This document shows positions 63,265 to 64,000 of a DNA stretch of 64,000 bases, piece after piece; the stretch's first letter is position 1; the number at the start of each line of letters is the position of its first letter. The notes under the pieces were generated by a model, which made no database searches, was not told the origin of the DNA, and was given only the letters and a program-made list of their open reading frames with translations. The position numbers and the translations under genes are program-made. The stretch spans positions 1-64,000 of the forward strand of contig CALKHR010000008.1 in assembly GCA_937988885.1 (NCBI GenBank). The letters run 5' to 3'. Origin of the DNA: an uncultured Roseiflexaceae bacterium (GTDB lineage Bacteria > Chloroflexota > Chloroflexia > Chloroflexales > Roseiflexaceae).

Positions 63265-64000
63265 ATGCTACGAATCGGCATTGTCGGCTGTGGCCGCATC
63301 CTCAACGCGCATTTACAGGGCTACAAGCAACTGCGCGAATTGGGAATCGATACGTTCCGCATCACCGCGCTGTGCGCTCGCAACGAATCCGACGCGCTGA
63401 TGTTCCGCAAGCGAGGCGAGGGGCCGACGCCGCGCCCGCCCGTGCTCGACCCGTCCACAGGCGACCCGCTGGCCGCACCGCACACCTACGTCAGCGATTT
63501 TCAGGACGATGTGGAGGTGGCGGTCTACACCGATTACCGCGACCTGATCGCGAGCGGCACCGTCGATGCGATCAACGATTTCACCACGCTGGCGCTGCAC
63601 CATCAGGTCGGCATGGCCGCATTGGAGGCCGGGCTGCATCTGCTCACCCAGAAGCCGCTGGCGATCTCGGTGCGGGCGGGCAAATTGTTGGTCGATACGG
63701 CCAAGGCGCGCGGATTGACGCTGGGCGTGTTCGAGAATGTTCGGCAGATGGAATCGGTGCGCGCTGCGGCGTGGGCCGTGCGCCGTGGCCTGATCGGCGA
63801 ACCGCAGGTGGCGCTGATGGGCGGCTTGGGCGGCTTGTGGTCGCCGGATCGCGTGGTAGCGGAGACGCCATGGCGGCACAAAAAGCTGTTGGGCGGCGGA
63901 GGCGGCAGCATCGACATCGGCGTGCATCAGATGCACTGGATGCGCTACGTGGTGGGCGAGATCGCGTCGATCAGTGCTACCACGCAGATCTTCGAGCCGG
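63265..64000 (+). CDS. Gfo/Idh/MocA dehydrogenase 4, cut by window end
   Basis: A frame open to the last base, starting at ATG 63265 with GGTAGGGG before it. It begins LRIGIVGCGRILNAHLQGYK (canonical GCG Rossmann loop), has TQKPLAISVRAGK at the active site and SIDIGVHQMHW in the C-terminal domain. About 245 residues are visible. It belongs to the same run of genes as the three dehydrogenases before it. Confidence 0.85.
   Translation, partial: MLRIGIVGCGRILNAHLQGYKQLRELGIDTFRITALCARNESDALMFRKRGEGPTPRPPVLDPSTGDPLAAPHTYVSDFQDDVEVAVYTDYRDLIASGTVDAINDFTTLALHHQVGMAALEAGLHLLTQKPLAISVRAGKLLVDTAKARGLTLGVFENVRQMESVRAAAWAVRRGLIGEPQVALMGGLGGLWSPDRVVAETPWRHKKLLGGGGGSIDIGVHQMHWMRYVVGEIASISATTQIFEP

Overview
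The window looks like chromosome of a Chloroflexota bacterium (Chloroflexia, Herpetosiphon/Roseiflexus-like). This is an inference from gene style: very large nSTAND-WD40 proteins, lipoproteins with long Pro/Thr/Ala/Glu linkers after the lipobox, an oligopeptide-type transporter next to a LacI regulator and dehydrogenases, and GC-rich housekeeping genes with strong AGGAG ribosome sites. No rRNA, tRNA, CRISPR array or transposase was recognised.

Layout. (1) 0.5-2.8 kb: a three-gene ABC-2 exporter. (2) 2.9-15.8 kb, minus strand: three paralogous membrane-anchored nSTAND ATPase-WD40 proteins of about 1300 residues, with a small membrane protein between the first two. (3) 16.1-19.4 kb: a PLP-dependent Cys/Met-metabolism-type enzyme, an alpha/beta hydrolase, a long AT-rich gap and a decayed gene. 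Four copies of a 29-bp repeat, all in the same orientation, lie at about 2.85, 6.98, 16.0 and 19.4 kb and mark the edges of these blocks. (4) 19.6-31.4 kb: a type III-B CRISPR effector and signalling module. It holds AAA-Csx3, a CARF-HTH protein, Cmr2(Cas10)-3-1-4-5-6, a CARF-HEPN ribonuclease, a CARF protein with an N-terminal helical hairpin, and Csx15. Cas6, adaptation genes and an array are missing here. (5) 31.5-44 kb: ordinary chromosome with methylmalonyl-CoA mutase, amidase, YceI lipoprotein, a two-component system, a PD-(D/E)XK-like protein, YccF, a serine hydrolase and a transglutaminase-like membrane protein. (6) 44-50.3 kb: a MacAB-like system of adaptor, FtsX-type permease and two ATPases, one with a C-terminal AbrB-like domain. 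(7) 51-64 kb: a LacI regulator, a family-5 solute-binding protein with Dpp-type permeases and ATPases, a small lipoprotein, an MFS transporter and four Gfo/Idh/MocA dehydrogenases, the last cut by the window end. This reads as a sugar or sugar-derivative uptake and oxidation cluster.

How parts work together. In the CRISPR module the Cmr complex should recognise target RNA with crRNA supplied from elsewhere. The intact GGDD palm of Cas10 should then make cyclic oligoadenylate, which activates the CARF-HEPN nuclease. Csx3 and Csx15 are the likely off-switches. Two palindromic sites in front of cas10 suggest operon control, possibly by the CARF-HTH protein. The helical hairpin at the start of the CARF-only protein resembles the N-terminal hairpin of the three nSTAND-WD40 proteins, which may link the two neighbourhoods.
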